Notes: a model not told the origin generated them from the letters alone. Numbered from the stretch's first letter, positions 41,346 through 50,076 are shown. The stretch is 50,094 bases of DNA from Lentzea kentuckyensis (GCF_002150765.1 NZ_MUYM01000088.1:1-50094); one strand, 5' to 3'. Program-made: numbers and translations.

Positions 41346-41750
41346 CTAGGCGAGCACCAAATCTTCACCGGAAAGAGTGATGGCAACCTCGACGAGACCC
41401 GAAGTCGCAGGTCCTTTGCGGACCGCGCCGGAAGACGGATCGAAAGCGCTCCCATGAAGCGGGCACGTGATGACGCCGCCGGCGGGAGGATTGACCATTG
41501 ACCCCACGTGCGGGCAGGCGGGGTTGAAAGCGCGGAATTCACCCGTCTGAGGCTGCACGACCAACAGCTGGGCGTTGCCGGGCATGTCCACCAGCACGCC
41601 ACTGCGCACGGGAACCGAGGCGGCGGACGCCACGCGGTCCCCTGGCCGGGCGGTCCCCACACCACCCGTCTTACGAGGAGCAGGCTCGCCACAGGCGCTC
41701 AAAGCGGCGACGAGCCCACACAACAGCACTGAACGACGATCCACGAGCAC
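41346..41750 (-). CDS. Rieske [2Fe-2S] Tat lipoprotein 2
   Basis: 134 residues from GTG 41750, with another GTG at 41744 as the alternative. Tat-type DRRSVLLCGLVAAL with lipobox LSAC; Rieske ligands in CPHVG and CPLHGSAFD; GAVRKGPATSGLVEVAITL end. Same domain plan as the next gene downstream, so a tandem paralogue. It begins 3 bp after the 162-aa hypothetical, so those two form an operon. Confidence 0.9.
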   Translation of the reverse strand: MLVDRRSVLLCGLVAALSACGEPAPRKTGGVGTARPGDRVASAASVPVRSGVLVDMPGNAQLLVVQPQTGEFRAFNPACPHVGSMVNPPAGGVITCPLHGSAFDPSSGAVRKGPATSGLVEVAITLSGEDLVLA

Positions 41751-41753
41751 CGA

Positions 41754-42242
41754 TTATCGGCGCTGGTCCTCCGCGGCGGCCGTCCGGGCCAGTGCCAGCA
41801 CGGCGGTGAACGGTGGGAACCAGTGCCTCGAGTGCGACGGCGGGTTCGCCCACCGCAGCGATCCGTACCTGGTCATCGTGGGTGGCAGCGCGATCCGGTG
41901 GGGGGATCGCACGAACTGGACCTCCGGTGGCGCCTTGAGGTGGGTGGGCAGCAACGCCACCAGCTCGGCCAGGAAGATCCAGTGCTCGCGGGGGCCGGGG
42001 ATGACGGTGACGGGCCCGGCGAGCATGCGCGACTTCAGATCCGCCAGCACTCGCGATCCGATGCGCGCCGGCATGGCCAGCGCGGTCGTGGCGGGGCCTA
42101 GAGGTAGGAAGACGCCCTGCTCGGTGACGCTCACCTGCCAGCCGAGCAACCGGTAGCCGGCGACGGCCTCACCGATCGCCCGTCCGTGTCCCCTGTTCTG
42201 TGGGATCCCGGCTGTGCCGGTCTCCGCGGTCGTGATGCTCAT
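41754..42242 (-). CDS. hypothetical protein upstream of the Rieske pair
   Basis: 162 residues from ATG 42242. GYRLLGWQVSVTEQGVFLPL near the start and HWIFLAELVALLPTHLKAPP in the middle suggest an alpha/beta cytoplasmic protein; the GW-x-V pattern is loosely like proteins found beside XRE regulators in actinobacteria. No enzyme motif recognised. It is divergent from the XRE regulator gene and heads the operon that runs into the Rieske genes. Confidence 0.7.
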   Translation of the reverse strand: MSITTAETGTAGIPQNRGHGRAIGEAVAGYRLLGWQVSVTEQGVFLPLGPATTALAMPARIGSRVLADLKSRMLAGPVTVIPGPREHWIFLAELVALLPTHLKAPPEVQFVRSPHRIALPPTMTRYGSLRWANPPSHSRHWFPPFTAVLALARTAAAEDQRR

Positions 42243-42348
42243 CGGCGGTCGTCCTCCCCGGTGGTGGGTCAGGCACTGGCAGAACCACGGGGATCGGCCC
42301 GTGCCCCTGCGATGTGCAGGATGTGTCCCACTTCACGCCAACACCACT

Positions 42349-42379
42349 CGTCCGCTGCATGGGCCTCATGCAGCGGACG
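42349..42379. promoter_or_regulatory. 12-bp perfect inverted repeat in the XRE divergent region
   Basis: CGTCCGCTGCAT (42349-42360) and ATGCAGCGGACG (42368-42379) are exact inverted repeats with a 7-base spacer. They sit in the 253-bp region between the hypothetical at 42242 and the XRE regulator, a likely place for an operator. A hairpin role is also possible. Confidence 0.5.
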
Positions 42380-42513
42380 TATGAAGCTCATCCGCCGGGC
42401 GGGGGTACGGAGACTGCGACACGCGAATTCATTACGTCTTATGCATGAGATGGATGGACTGACGATCACGTCTCCGTACACTTGGTAAACGCTCAGTGAC
42501 GGGGGCGATGCCG

Positions 42514-44058
42514 ATGGATACCGCGAGACCCAAATCCAGGCGCGCTTGCCCGTGTGGGGCGTTCATCGCCGCCGACAACACCGATCGGCTGTGTCACCGG
42601 TGCCGCCGCAACGCTCGCGCGGACGTGCACGGACCACCCGAGGTCCCGAACGACTTCTGGGACCACCCCGCGATCGCGGCCGCCTGCACCGACCGCGACA
42701 TGGGTGCGCTGATCTCCGCGTACCGCCACCACCCCCAGCACCTGAGCCGGGTCACGCAGGACCGCATGGCGGCGTGGCTCGGCATCAGCCAGGCGCAGCT
42801 CTCGCGTTACGAGTCGGGCGAGAACCAGATAGACCGGCTCGACCGGTTGCGCCACTTCGCGCTCGTGCTCGGTGTACCTGGCGAACGACTGTGGTTCGAC
42901 CGAGTCGTCATCCCAGCTCAGGTGGGCTCACCCGAATCGGGCCCACCAGACGTGCTCGCCGCCCCCTGGGAGGCGACGAGCATTGCCCGTTCGGTCGAGG
43001 AGACGGCGAGGAGCGACTTGGCGATCAGCAGACGAGCGGCGCTCACCGGGGCTGCCGCGGTGACGGTGGGATCCGCACTGGTCGAGCCGCTGCAGCGGTG
43101 GTTGCACCCCCTGCAGAACCTGTCGAAATGGTCGTCGCACTCGGCGATCAGCGAGGAGGAGCTCGTAGCCCTGCAACGCGTGGCCGACGGCCTGCGCGGC
43201 TGGGGCGGCCGGGGCGGGTACGGGCTGGCACGCAAGGCCGTGCTGGGTCAGCTCGACGAGCTGGCGGAACGACTGGGTCGCGCCCCTTCGGGCCCGACGA
43301 CGGAACGCGCGTTCTTCATCGGCGCCGAACTGTCCAAGGTGGCGGCGAGCATGTCGTTCGACGCGGGCCTGCACAACGCGGCCCAGCGCTACTACGTGCT
43401 GGCCATCCGCATGGCCAAGGCCGGCCACAACGACGGCTTCGCGGCCCTGTGCCTGGCCGCCATGGCGAGGCAGATGTTCGACCTGGGCCGCCCGGAGGAC
43501 GGCCTGGAACTGGTCCAACTGGGCCAGTACGGCACCCGCCGCACCGGCACGCCCACCCTGAAAGCCCTGCTCCTGACCCGCGAAGCCTGGGCCTACGCCC
43601 AGATGGGCAAGACCAGGGAGTTCCACCAGGCAGTGGGCATGGCCCAGGACAGCTTCGCGCAGCGCGACGCGGACGTGGAACCGCGCTACCTGCACAGCTT
43701 CGACGAGGCCGAACTGGAAGGCGTGATCGGGGCCCGATGCCGAGACCTGGCCATGCACGACCCAGCTCAAGCCGTGTTCGCCGAACAACACATCCGGCGA
43801 GCCCTTGAACTGCGGGACCCGTCGAAGGTGCGCAACCGCGCGTTCGACGTGATCGGACTGGCGCGCACCAAGATGGTCGCGGGAGACCCGGAGGCAGCGT
43901 GCGGGTTGATCAACGAAGTCCTGCCCACAGCGGCGAAGCTCTCTTCGGGACGCGTCCTGCGCAAACTGGAGGATTTCGCCAAGGAAGCGGCACGGCACCG
44001 CCACATCCCCGCCGTGCAGGACACCCGCGACGCGATCAGAGCGATCCGGACGGCTTGA
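42514..44058 (+). CDS. XRE-family regulator with N-terminal Cys motif and TPR-like tail
   Basis: 514 residues from ATG 42514 (GGGGG eight bases upstream); GTG 42496 and ATG 42508 are alternatives. A CPCGAF...CHRCRR cluster at the N-terminus looks like a small zinc site. The HTH is VTQDRMAAWLGISQAQLSRYESGENQI. A long helical region with TPR-like repeats follows, as in actinobacterial XRE regulators that act with small neighbour proteins. Its TGA overlaps the SLOG gene ATG by one base. Confidence 0.9.
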   Translation: MDTARPKSRRACPCGAFIAADNTDRLCHRCRRNARADVHGPPEVPNDFWDHPAIAAACTDRDMGALISAYRHHPQHLSRVTQDRMAAWLGISQAQLSRYESGENQIDRLDRLRHFALVLGVPGERLWFDRVVIPAQVGSPESGPPDVLAAPWEATSIARSVEETARSDLAISRRAALTGAAAVTVGSALVEPLQRWLHPLQNLSKWSSHSAISEEELVALQRVADGLRGWGGRGGYGLARKAVLGQLDELAERLGRAPSGPTTERAFFIGAELSKVAASMSFDAGLHNAAQRYYVLAIRMAKAGHNDGFAALCLAAMARQMFDLGRPEDGLELVQLGQYGTRRTGTPTLKALLLTREAWAYAQMGKTREFHQAVGMAQDSFAQRDADVEPRYLHSFDEAELEGVIGARCRDLAMHDPAQAVFAEQHIRRALELRDPSKVRNRAFDVIGLARTKMVAGDPEAACGLINEVLPTAAKLSSGRVLRKLEDFAKEAARHRHIPAVQDTRDAIRAIRTA

Positions 44059-44534
44059 TGCGCATCGGCATCACCGGCCACAGCAACCTGGTCCCCGAGT
44101 GCATCCCGGCCGTCCAAGCCGCGATCACCGAGGTCCTGAACCACCTCGGCCACCCCCTGGTCGGCGTCACGTGCCTGGCCCCAGGCGCCGACCAGGTCTT
44201 CGCCCGAGCCGTCCTGGGCCTGGGCGGCCAGGTCGAGGTAGTCCTACCCGCCCTCGACTACCGCGACCGCCTGAAACCACACCAACTGGCCGACTACGAC
44301 GAACTGCGCGCGGCAGCCACCGTGGTCAGCGTCCTACCCCACATGTCGTCGGGACGCCTCGCCTACGTGGCCGCCAACGAACGCATGCTCGCCTCGGTGG
44401 AAATGCTCGTGGCCGTCTGGGACGGCGTGCCGTCCCAGGGCAAGGGCGGCACGGCGGACGTGGTGGAACAGGCCCGCGCGTCCGGCGTGCCGATCGAGGT
44501 CGTGTGGCCTCGGGAGGCACGCCGGAAGTCCTGA
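44058..44534 (+). CDS. SLOG-family (Rossmann nucleotide-sensor) protein
   Basis: 158 residues from ATG 44058. SLOG/LOG-like pattern: MRIGITGHSNL, GVTCLAPGADQVFARAVL (about 36-54), LPALDYRD, AYVAANERMLASVEMLVAVWDG and the phosphate-binding GKGGTADVVEQARASGVPIEVVWP (about 128-151). SLOG domains bind nucleotide-derived ligands and occur in many predicted immune systems (family knowledge). The overlap with the XRE gene implies shared expression and probably a ligand-to-transcription link. Confidence 0.85.
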   Translation: MRIGITGHSNLVPECIPAVQAAITEVLNHLGHPLVGVTCLAPGADQVFARAVLGLGGQVEVVLPALDYRDRLKPHQLADYDELRAAATVVSVLPHMSSGRLAYVAANERMLASVEMLVAVWDGVPSQGKGGTADVVEQARASGVPIEVVWPREARRKS

Positions 44535-44660
44535 GGAAGGTGCCAACCGCACCACGAACCGAGACGCCACTACTCCAGCTGAGGGAAGTTCGTCGGCAAC
44601 CGGACCAACTCAGCCCGCGGACCTAGCCGCACCCACCTACCTTGATCACGATTTCTATGC

Positions 44661-45122
44661 ATGGCAGCCGAACCGTTCGCCCGCCTGGCCGACCGCCAGC
44701 ACGCGTTGCGAACAGCCCTACGAGCCCTCCAAGCCGCAGGCCCCGGCAGCCCGGACTTCCCTGCACTCCTCGCGGACACCGACCGCGAGGTGGAAGCCGT
44801 GATGCAGGCCCGCCGAGACGTGGAAGCGGCGCGACTGACCGTGCCGAACCGTGTCATCGCCGCGGCGACCAGCACGGCGGCCCTGGTCGTGGCGGTCGGC
44901 TGGTTCGACGCCTGGTCCCTGCTCTCCCTCCTGCTGGCGGTGGCCACCGCCGCGGCGGTCCTCGTCGACCCCATCGGCCGCAAGATCTGGGAACCACGGG
45001 CCAGGACCACGGCCATCACCGCCGCCCTGCTCGCCACCCTGATCACACCGCTCGCAAACGGATGGGCCACCCTCGTCACCGCGCTCGGCATCGCCTGGTG
45101 GGCCTGGAGGACGCTCAAGTGA
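44661..45122 (+). CDS. membrane protein with four hydrophobic segments
   Basis: 153 residues from ATG 44661. A 60-residue helical N-terminus (LADRQHALRTALRALQAAG, AVMQARRDVEAAR) is followed by four hydrophobic segments in residues 63-150, the last ending WAWRTLK. No family recognised. The stop overlaps the next gene's GTG by 4 bp. It follows the SLOG gene by 126 bp. Helix-plus-membrane layouts of this sort are used as pore effectors next to SLOG proteins, but this is only a suggestion. Confidence 0.75.
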   Translation: MAAEPFARLADRQHALRTALRALQAAGPGSPDFPALLADTDREVEAVMQARRDVEAARLTVPNRVIAAATSTAALVVAVGWFDAWSLLSLLLAVATAAAVLVDPIGRKIWEPRARTTAITAALLATLITPLANGWATLVTALGIAWWAWRTLK

Positions 45123-45979
45123 AGAACATCGACCCGGTCAAGGCCCTGGACGACAAGGTCGAGCGCCTCAAGAAGGACCTCAACCAGCTCACGGCGCGGA
45201 TCGAGAACGGCCAAACCGAGGCCGCCCAACAACAACTGAGCACGAACAACCAGTTCCGGGACGCGACCCGCAAGATCACCAAGACCAACGACCGGGTCAC
45301 CGAGCTGGCGGAGAGCGTTCACCGGCTGGAACGGCTCCTGGTGGCGCTCAACCGGAAAGTCAGGGCGGGCGAGACCAGGAGGGCGGACTTCGACACGTGG
45401 CCGGAGGTGCCCAAGCCGCTGATCGCCAAGATCCTCGCCGGCCAGGAAGCCTACGCCCGCAAGACGTTCACCCCGCAGGAAGCCAAGGACACCCGCAAGG
45501 CGATCGCCGAGTACGACCACAAGGCACGGGAAGCGATCGACGCGGCCGAGGCGCTGACCACCTTGCCGCCGAACGCGGAAGCGTTGTGGCGCAAGCAGTA
45601 CAAGCAGTGGCGACAGATCATCGAGAAGGAACGCCCTCAGGTCCCGGACGAAAAATCGCACGCCAAGGACACCGCTGCCAAGTCAGCGGGCAACGAGGCC
45701 GTGGCGGAGGCCAGGGAGAAGATCCGCACCCGCATCGAGGACGCGGTCGCGAACGATCTGCTGTTCCCGGCGTGGTTCGAGAACATGCTCGGACCCGCCG
45801 CACCACCCGGCAAGGCGGGCGATTGGCTTTACACCGCAACGGATGTGGTGTTGTACCGGTTGTTGCACGACATCACGAGCCCGGCGGACGCGCTGGGTCC
45901 GGCGCCCCAGGAACAGGGGCACCGCAGGAACCTGCACGACCGCCTGATCGTGGAGTGCGCGGACTACCGCAAGCCGTGA
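45119..45979 (+). CDS. coiled-coil protein coupled to the membrane protein
   Basis: 286 residues from GTG 45119 in a GTGA overlap. Residues 1-85 are a strong coiled coil (VKALDDKVERLKKDLNQLTA, DRVTELAESVHRLERLLVAL). The rest is charged and helical, with LWRKQYKQWRQIIEKERPQV, and a C-terminal region with AWFENMLG, LYTATDVVLYRLLHDI and HDRLIVECADYRKP. No family recognised. Coupled translation suggests a complex with the preceding membrane protein. Confidence 0.75.
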   Translation: MKNIDPVKALDDKVERLKKDLNQLTARIENGQTEAAQQQLSTNNQFRDATRKITKTNDRVTELAESVHRLERLLVALNRKVRAGETRRADFDTWPEVPKPLIAKILAGQEAYARKTFTPQEAKDTRKAIAEYDHKAREAIDAAEALTTLPPNAEALWRKQYKQWRQIIEKERPQVPDEKSHAKDTAAKSAGNEAVAEAREKIRTRIEDAVANDLLFPAWFENMLGPAAPPGKAGDWLYTATDVVLYRLLHDITSPADALGPAPQEQGHRRNLHDRLIVECADYRKP

Positions 45980-46033
45980 AACCACCACAAGCCGTGAAAA
46001 CTCGGGCAGGGCGCCTCTGCCCGAGTGCTCAAC

Positions 46034-46225
46034 TCACGCCAGCTCCAGGCTGAAACGCTGCTGTTCAGCGTCCACCGCGAGCACCTTCACCTGCACCGCG
46101 GCACCGACCTCGGCCTGCTGGCCGTGCAGGAGCCCATGTGCACCGGCGGGGTGCTCGACGAAGGAACCGAAGGGAACGGTCGAGACGACCTTCCCCGAAA
46201 AGACATCCCCAACGTTGGGAAGCAT
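46034..46225 (-). CDS. single-domain S1 RNA-binding protein
   Basis: 63 residues forming one S1/OB fold: MLPNVGDVFSGKVVSTVPFG, SFVEHPAGAHGLLHGQQAEV, QVKVLAVDAEQQRFSLELA. It binds RNA or single-stranded nucleic acid by family; targets unknown. The ribosome binding site AGGAGGTGAT is close to the ideal anti-16S sequence, so high expression is likely. It is divergent from the WYL regulator over 184 bp. Confidence 0.85.
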   Translation of the reverse strand: MLPNVGDVFSGKVVSTVPFGSFVEHPAGAHGLLHGQQAEVGAAVQVKVLAVDAEQQRFSLELA

Positions 46226-46287
46226 TGCGCATCACCTCCTCTCCCAAGCGCGTTGTCCCAGAAACGAACAAGCGCGGGATCCGGAGG

Positions 46288-46308
46288 GGCCCTGATCAAG
46301 TCAGGGCC
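46288..46308. promoter_or_regulatory. hairpin in the S1-WYL divergent spacer
   Basis: GGCCCTGA (46288-46295) pairs exactly with TCAGGGCC (46301-46308) over a five-base loop. On the minus strand it lies 63 bp before the S1-protein start, so it could be a leader attenuator; it could also be an operator. Confidence 0.4.
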
Positions 46309-46409
46309 GGGCAACCGTTCCGCTCACGGCACAAGGCCGACCCGGCAGTCATACCGCAAACATTAACCAGCACAGGCCGTTGTCCGCAACGGAATCTAGA
46401 CTTCCTCAC

Positions 46410-47372
46410 ATGCTGGAGACGTCCGCACGGCTGCTGAAGCTCCTCTCGCTGTTGCAGGTGCGGCGCGACTGGACGGGCCCCGAGCTCGCGGACCGGCTCA
46501 GCGTCGACGTCCGCACGATCCGCCGCGACGTCGACAAGCTCCGCAGCCTCGGCTACCCCGTCACGTCGCTGCCCGGCGCGACCGGCGGGTACCAGCTCGG
46601 TGCCGGCGCGGAGCTTCCGCCGCTGCTGCTCGACGACGACGAGGCCGTGGCCGTCGCGGTCGGCCTCAGGACCGCCGCGAACGGCACGATCGCGGGCATC
46701 GAGGAGACGTCGGTCCGGGCGCTCACCAAGCTGGAACAGGTCCTGCCGAGCAGGCTGCGCAGGCGGGTCCAGGCACTCCAGGCGCACACCACTCCCCTGA
46801 TCGCGGCGGGTCCGACCGTCGACCCGGAAACGCTCACGATCATCGCCGCGGCCTGTCGCGACCACCAGCAGCTGCGGTTCACCTACGCCTCAACGAAAGG
46901 CGAGCCCCAGAAACGGCTCGTGGAACCACAAGGGCTCGTGCACACCGGCCGCAGGTGGTACCTGGTCGCCTGGGACGTGTCCAAAGAGGACTGGCGCACG
47001 TTCCGGGTCGACCGCGTCAGCACCGAACCCACCCCGGCCGCCCGTTTCGCACCCCGCGAACCACCGGCGGACAGCCTCGCGGAGTTCGTGTCGCGCCAGG
47101 TCGCGTCCAGCGTGTACACCTACCAGGCGGTGCTGACGATCAAGGCCCCGCTGCGGCAGGTCGCGGAACGCACCACGCCCATGTCGGTGTCGCTGGAGCC
47201 GATCGACGAGAACTCCTGCCTGATGCGCACCGGTGCGGAGTCGCTCGACCGGATGGTGTTCTACCTGCTGTTCATCGGGCTCGACTTCGAGGTGCACGAG
47301 CCGAAGGAACTCGCCGACCACATCGGAACGCTCATCACCCGCTTGCAGAACGCGATTACAGTGCAAGAGTGA
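46410..47372 (+). CDS. WYL-domain (YafY-type) transcription regulator
   Basis: 320 residues from ATG 46410; a TTG 30 bases upstream is less likely. N-terminal HTH_11 wing (LLKLLSLLQVRRDWTGPELADRLSVDVRTIRRDVDKL), then a WYL domain with LRFTYASTKGEPQKRLVEPQ and GRRWYLVAWDVSKEDWRTFRVDR, and a WCX C-terminal extension. WYL domains sense ligands or nucleic acids. Its stop overlaps the sigma factor start by 4 bp, so it likely controls or is controlled with that sigma factor. Confidence 0.94.
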   Translation: MLETSARLLKLLSLLQVRRDWTGPELADRLSVDVRTIRRDVDKLRSLGYPVTSLPGATGGYQLGAGAELPPLLLDDDEAVAVAVGLRTAANGTIAGIEETSVRALTKLEQVLPSRLRRRVQALQAHTTPLIAAGPTVDPETLTIIAAACRDHQQLRFTYASTKGEPQKRLVEPQGLVHTGRRWYLVAWDVSKEDWRTFRVDRVSTEPTPAARFAPREPPADSLAEFVSRQVASSVYTYQAVLTIKAPLRQVAERTTPMSVSLEPIDENSCLMRTGAESLDRMVFYLLFIGLDFEVHEPKELADHIGTLITRLQNAITVQE

Positions 47373-48286
47373 CAGTGGACTTCGCGACCGCCGCGGACCC
47401 GTTCCGCCGGGAACTGCTCGCGCACTGCTACCGGATGCTCGGCTCGCTGCACGACGCCGAGGACCTGGTGCAGGAGACGTACCTGCGCGCGTGGAAGGCG
47501 TACGGCCAGTTCGAGGGCCGCTCGTCGGTGCGCACCTGGCTCTACCGGATCGCGACGAACGTCTGCCTCACCGCGCTCGACACGCGCACCAGACGGCCGC
47601 TGCCGTTCGGGCTGACGACCAGCGCGACCGAACGGGACCCGCTGACGCAGGACCACGAGATCCCGTGGCTGGAACCCTTCCCGACCGATCCCGCCGCGAT
47701 CGTCACCGAACGCGAGTCCACCAGGCTGGCGTTCGTCGCGGCGCTGCAGCACCTGCCGCCACGCCAGCGCGCGGTGCTCATCCTGCGGGACGTCCTCAAG
47801 ATGTCCGCCGCCGAGACCGCCGACGAGCTGGAGATGACCGTGGCGGCCGTCAACAGCGCGCTGCAACGGGCCCACGCGCAGCTCAAGGACCTCACCGAGG
47901 AACAGGTCACCGAGCCCGCGGACGCCAAGCCACTGCTCGACCGGTGGGTGAAAGCGTTCGAGGCCAAGGACATCCCGGCGATCATCGGGATGTTCGCCGA
48001 GGACGTCGTCTGGGAGATGCCGCCGTACCCGCAGTGGTACCAGGGCCCGCGGATGATCGCGTGGCACCTCGAGAACCAGTGCCCGGCCGTGCCGCACGGC
48101 TCCAGGATGCTCGCGACGGAAGCGAACGGCCAACCAGCCTACGGGCTGTACCTGCGCGAAGAGGACGGTGTGTTCCGGCCGTTCAACCTCCAGGTCCTGG
48201 ACGTCGCGAACGACCGGATCACCCACGTCTCGTCGTTCTTCGACCTCAGTCTGTTCCCGCGATTCGGGCTGCCTTCGACCGCATGA
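47369..48286 (+). CDS. ECF sigma factor with SnoaL-like C-terminal domain (SigG/SigX5-like)
   Basis: 305 residues from GTG 47369. Sigma region 2 (FRRELLAHCYRMLGSLHDAEDLVQETYLRAWKAY, RSSVRTWLYRIATNVCL) and region 4 (ALQHLPPRQRAVLILRDVLKMSAAETADELEMTVAAVNSALQRA) are followed by a SnoaL-like fold (WVKAFEAKDIPAIIGMFAEDVVWEMPPYPQWYQG...). The SnoaL part acts in place of a separate anti-sigma factor in such families. The 3' end overlaps the convergent phosphoesterase gene by 41 bp. Confidence 0.93.
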   Translation: MTVDFATAADPFRRELLAHCYRMLGSLHDAEDLVQETYLRAWKAYGQFEGRSSVRTWLYRIATNVCLTALDTRTRRPLPFGLTTSATERDPLTQDHEIPWLEPFPTDPAAIVTERESTRLAFVAALQHLPPRQRAVLILRDVLKMSAAETADELEMTVAAVNSALQRAHAQLKDLTEEQVTEPADAKPLLDRWVKAFEAKDIPAIIGMFAEDVVWEMPPYPQWYQGPRMIAWHLENQCPAVPHGSRMLATEANGQPAYGLYLREEDGVFRPFNLQVLDVANDRITHVSSFFDLSLFPRFGLPSTA

Positions 48287-50012
48287 ACTCGGAGCGGTCC
48301 AGCGGCCGGTTCACGACCCGCAGGTCGCCGATCCAGCCGTACAACGACTTCTCGACGATCCTGTTGTACGCGTAGGCACCGACGAGCCACGGGTCACCGC
48401 CGGTCGAGATGCCCCGGGCCGGCGTGGAAGGGTTGCGCAGCAAGCGAGATCCGTCGACGTACAACGTGGTGTGCACGCCGTCGTTGACCACCGCGACGTG
48501 CCACCACGTCTCGTACACCATCTCGTGGCCCCAGTTCGTGGAGATCCCCGGGAGGTTGCGCGGGAACACCGCCCACTGCAGACTGCCGCCGCCAGCGACG
48601 TTCAAGGTCGCGAGCGGTTCACTCGGGTCGTCACCGGTCTTGCCTGCCGCCGAGCCGGGCGCGAGCTTCGTGAACAGACCGCACCACGGGTGGTCGAAGT
48701 CCTTGGGCAGCTTGAGGAACAGCTCGATCGTGTACCCGCGCTCGAACGTCTCCCTGTTCAACGGCGCGGAATCCGCAGTGGACAGGTGGCCGTTCTTGCC
48801 GAAGTACAGCGAACGGTGCGACGGCGCGAACCGGTGGTGGTCGTCGCCGGCAACCAGCGTGCCGATCTGCTTGAGGTCGTTCCCGTTGCCCGACAGGTCC
48901 TTCAGCCCCTCCCCGAGCCGCCAGTACGCGACCGTGCCGCGCACCAGAACGTCGCGAACCGGCTGGGCCGCGGGCAGCACCGGCGGGGCGAAGCGCGCGA
49001 ACCGCTGCTCGAAGTCGATCGGCACGCTGAACCGGTCGGCCGGGCCGGTCAGCTCGATCTCCTTGCGCTCCAACGGGTTGAGCGACCTCTTGCCGAGCAG
49101 CCACGGTGACAGCGTGCGCACGTCGATCGTCCTGCGGTCCAGGTCGAAGTGGTACAACCGGATCATCGCTCCACCGCCGTAGTAGCGGTCCTGGTAGTTC
49201 GTGATGTGCACGTGCACGTCGTTGCCGGCGGTGTTCCGCATCGTCGCCCGCGCCGGCGGCCAGAAATGTCCGTTCAACGTCAGGAAGATCTGGTCGTGGT
49301 CCTTGATCAGCTCGTCCCACAACTTGCGGCCGTAGTCGGACGTCACCGCGGCACCGTCACCGCCGTCGTACACCAGCTCGTGCGTGGTCAGGATGACCGG
49401 CAGCTTCGAATGCGTCCGCAGAACAGACCGCGCCCACTCGAAACCCTTGGCGGACATGCGCCAGTCCAGCGCGAGCACCAGCCAGTCCTGGCCCGCCGCG
49501 CGGAACACGTGGAACGAGTTGTACCCGTCCGCGCTCGCCCCGCGGAACGTCGGCGAGCTGCGGAACCGCTGCGGTCCGAACCTGTCGAGGTACGGCGTGC
49601 GGCCGCGCTGGTCGTCGGTGCGCGAGTCCGGCAGGTCGTGGTTGCCCGCGAGCACGCTGTACCCGACCCGGCGGCGGTCGAGCACCTCGAACCGCTCGCT
49701 GATGTCGTCGATCTCGCTCTGGCGCCCGTTCTCGACGAGGTCGCCGAGGTGGCTGACGAAGACGATGTTCTCGGACTTCTGGTGGTCGATCAGGTACTGC
49801 AGGGTCGCCTTCAACGGCGCCGAGTCACCCCGGTCGAGATCGAACATGTACTGCGTGTCCGGGATCACGGCGAGCGTGAACCGCCTCGCCTCGGGGTCCG
49901 GCCGCCCACTTCCGACAACGTTGTCAGCCTGAGCAACGCCAGGCGTGACCAGGGCGGCAGCGGCGGCGGTCGCACCGGTGCCAAGCAGGAAAGAACGGCG
50001 GGACGCAGTCAT
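48246..50012 (-). CDS. Tat-exported metallophosphoesterase with LamG-like domain
   Basis: 588 residues. Tat signal RRSFLLGTGATAAAAALVTPG; calcineurin-like phosphoesterase with metal ligands in VIPDTQY, SHLGDLVENG, LAGNHDLPD, LTTHELVYD and LNGHFWPPA (about 45-260). A C-terminal concanavalin/LamG-type domain follows (YWRLGEGLKDLSGNGNDL, YTIELFLKLPKDFDHPWCGLF, WWHVAVVNDGVHTTLYVDG). This looks like a secreted enzyme acting on an extracellular phosphate ester, with a carbohydrate-binding-like tail. Start ATG 50012. Confidence 0.92.
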   Translation of the reverse strand: MTASRRSFLLGTGATAAAAALVTPGVAQADNVVGSGRPDPEARRFTLAVIPDTQYMFDLDRGDSAPLKATLQYLIDHQKSENIVFVSHLGDLVENGRQSEIDDISERFEVLDRRRVGYSVLAGNHDLPDSRTDDQRGRTPYLDRFGPQRFRSSPTFRGASADGYNSFHVFRAAGQDWLVLALDWRMSAKGFEWARSVLRTHSKLPVILTTHELVYDGGDGAAVTSDYGRKLWDELIKDHDQIFLTLNGHFWPPARATMRNTAGNDVHVHITNYQDRYYGGGAMIRLYHFDLDRRTIDVRTLSPWLLGKRSLNPLERKEIELTGPADRFSVPIDFEQRFARFAPPVLPAAQPVRDVLVRGTVAYWRLGEGLKDLSGNGNDLKQIGTLVAGDDHHRFAPSHRSLYFGKNGHLSTADSAPLNRETFERGYTIELFLKLPKDFDHPWCGLFTKLAPGSAAGKTGDDPSEPLATLNVAGGGSLQWAVFPRNLPGISTNWGHEMVYETWWHVAVVNDGVHTTLYVDGSRLLRNPSTPARGISTGGDPWLVGAYAYNRIVEKSLYGWIGDLRVVNRPLDRSEFMRSKAARIAGTD

Positions 50013-50076
50013 GGCGCGGAGCGTAAACGCGCTCGACCAACACCAGCCAAACGCCGAACGAACCCTCGCCCCACAA

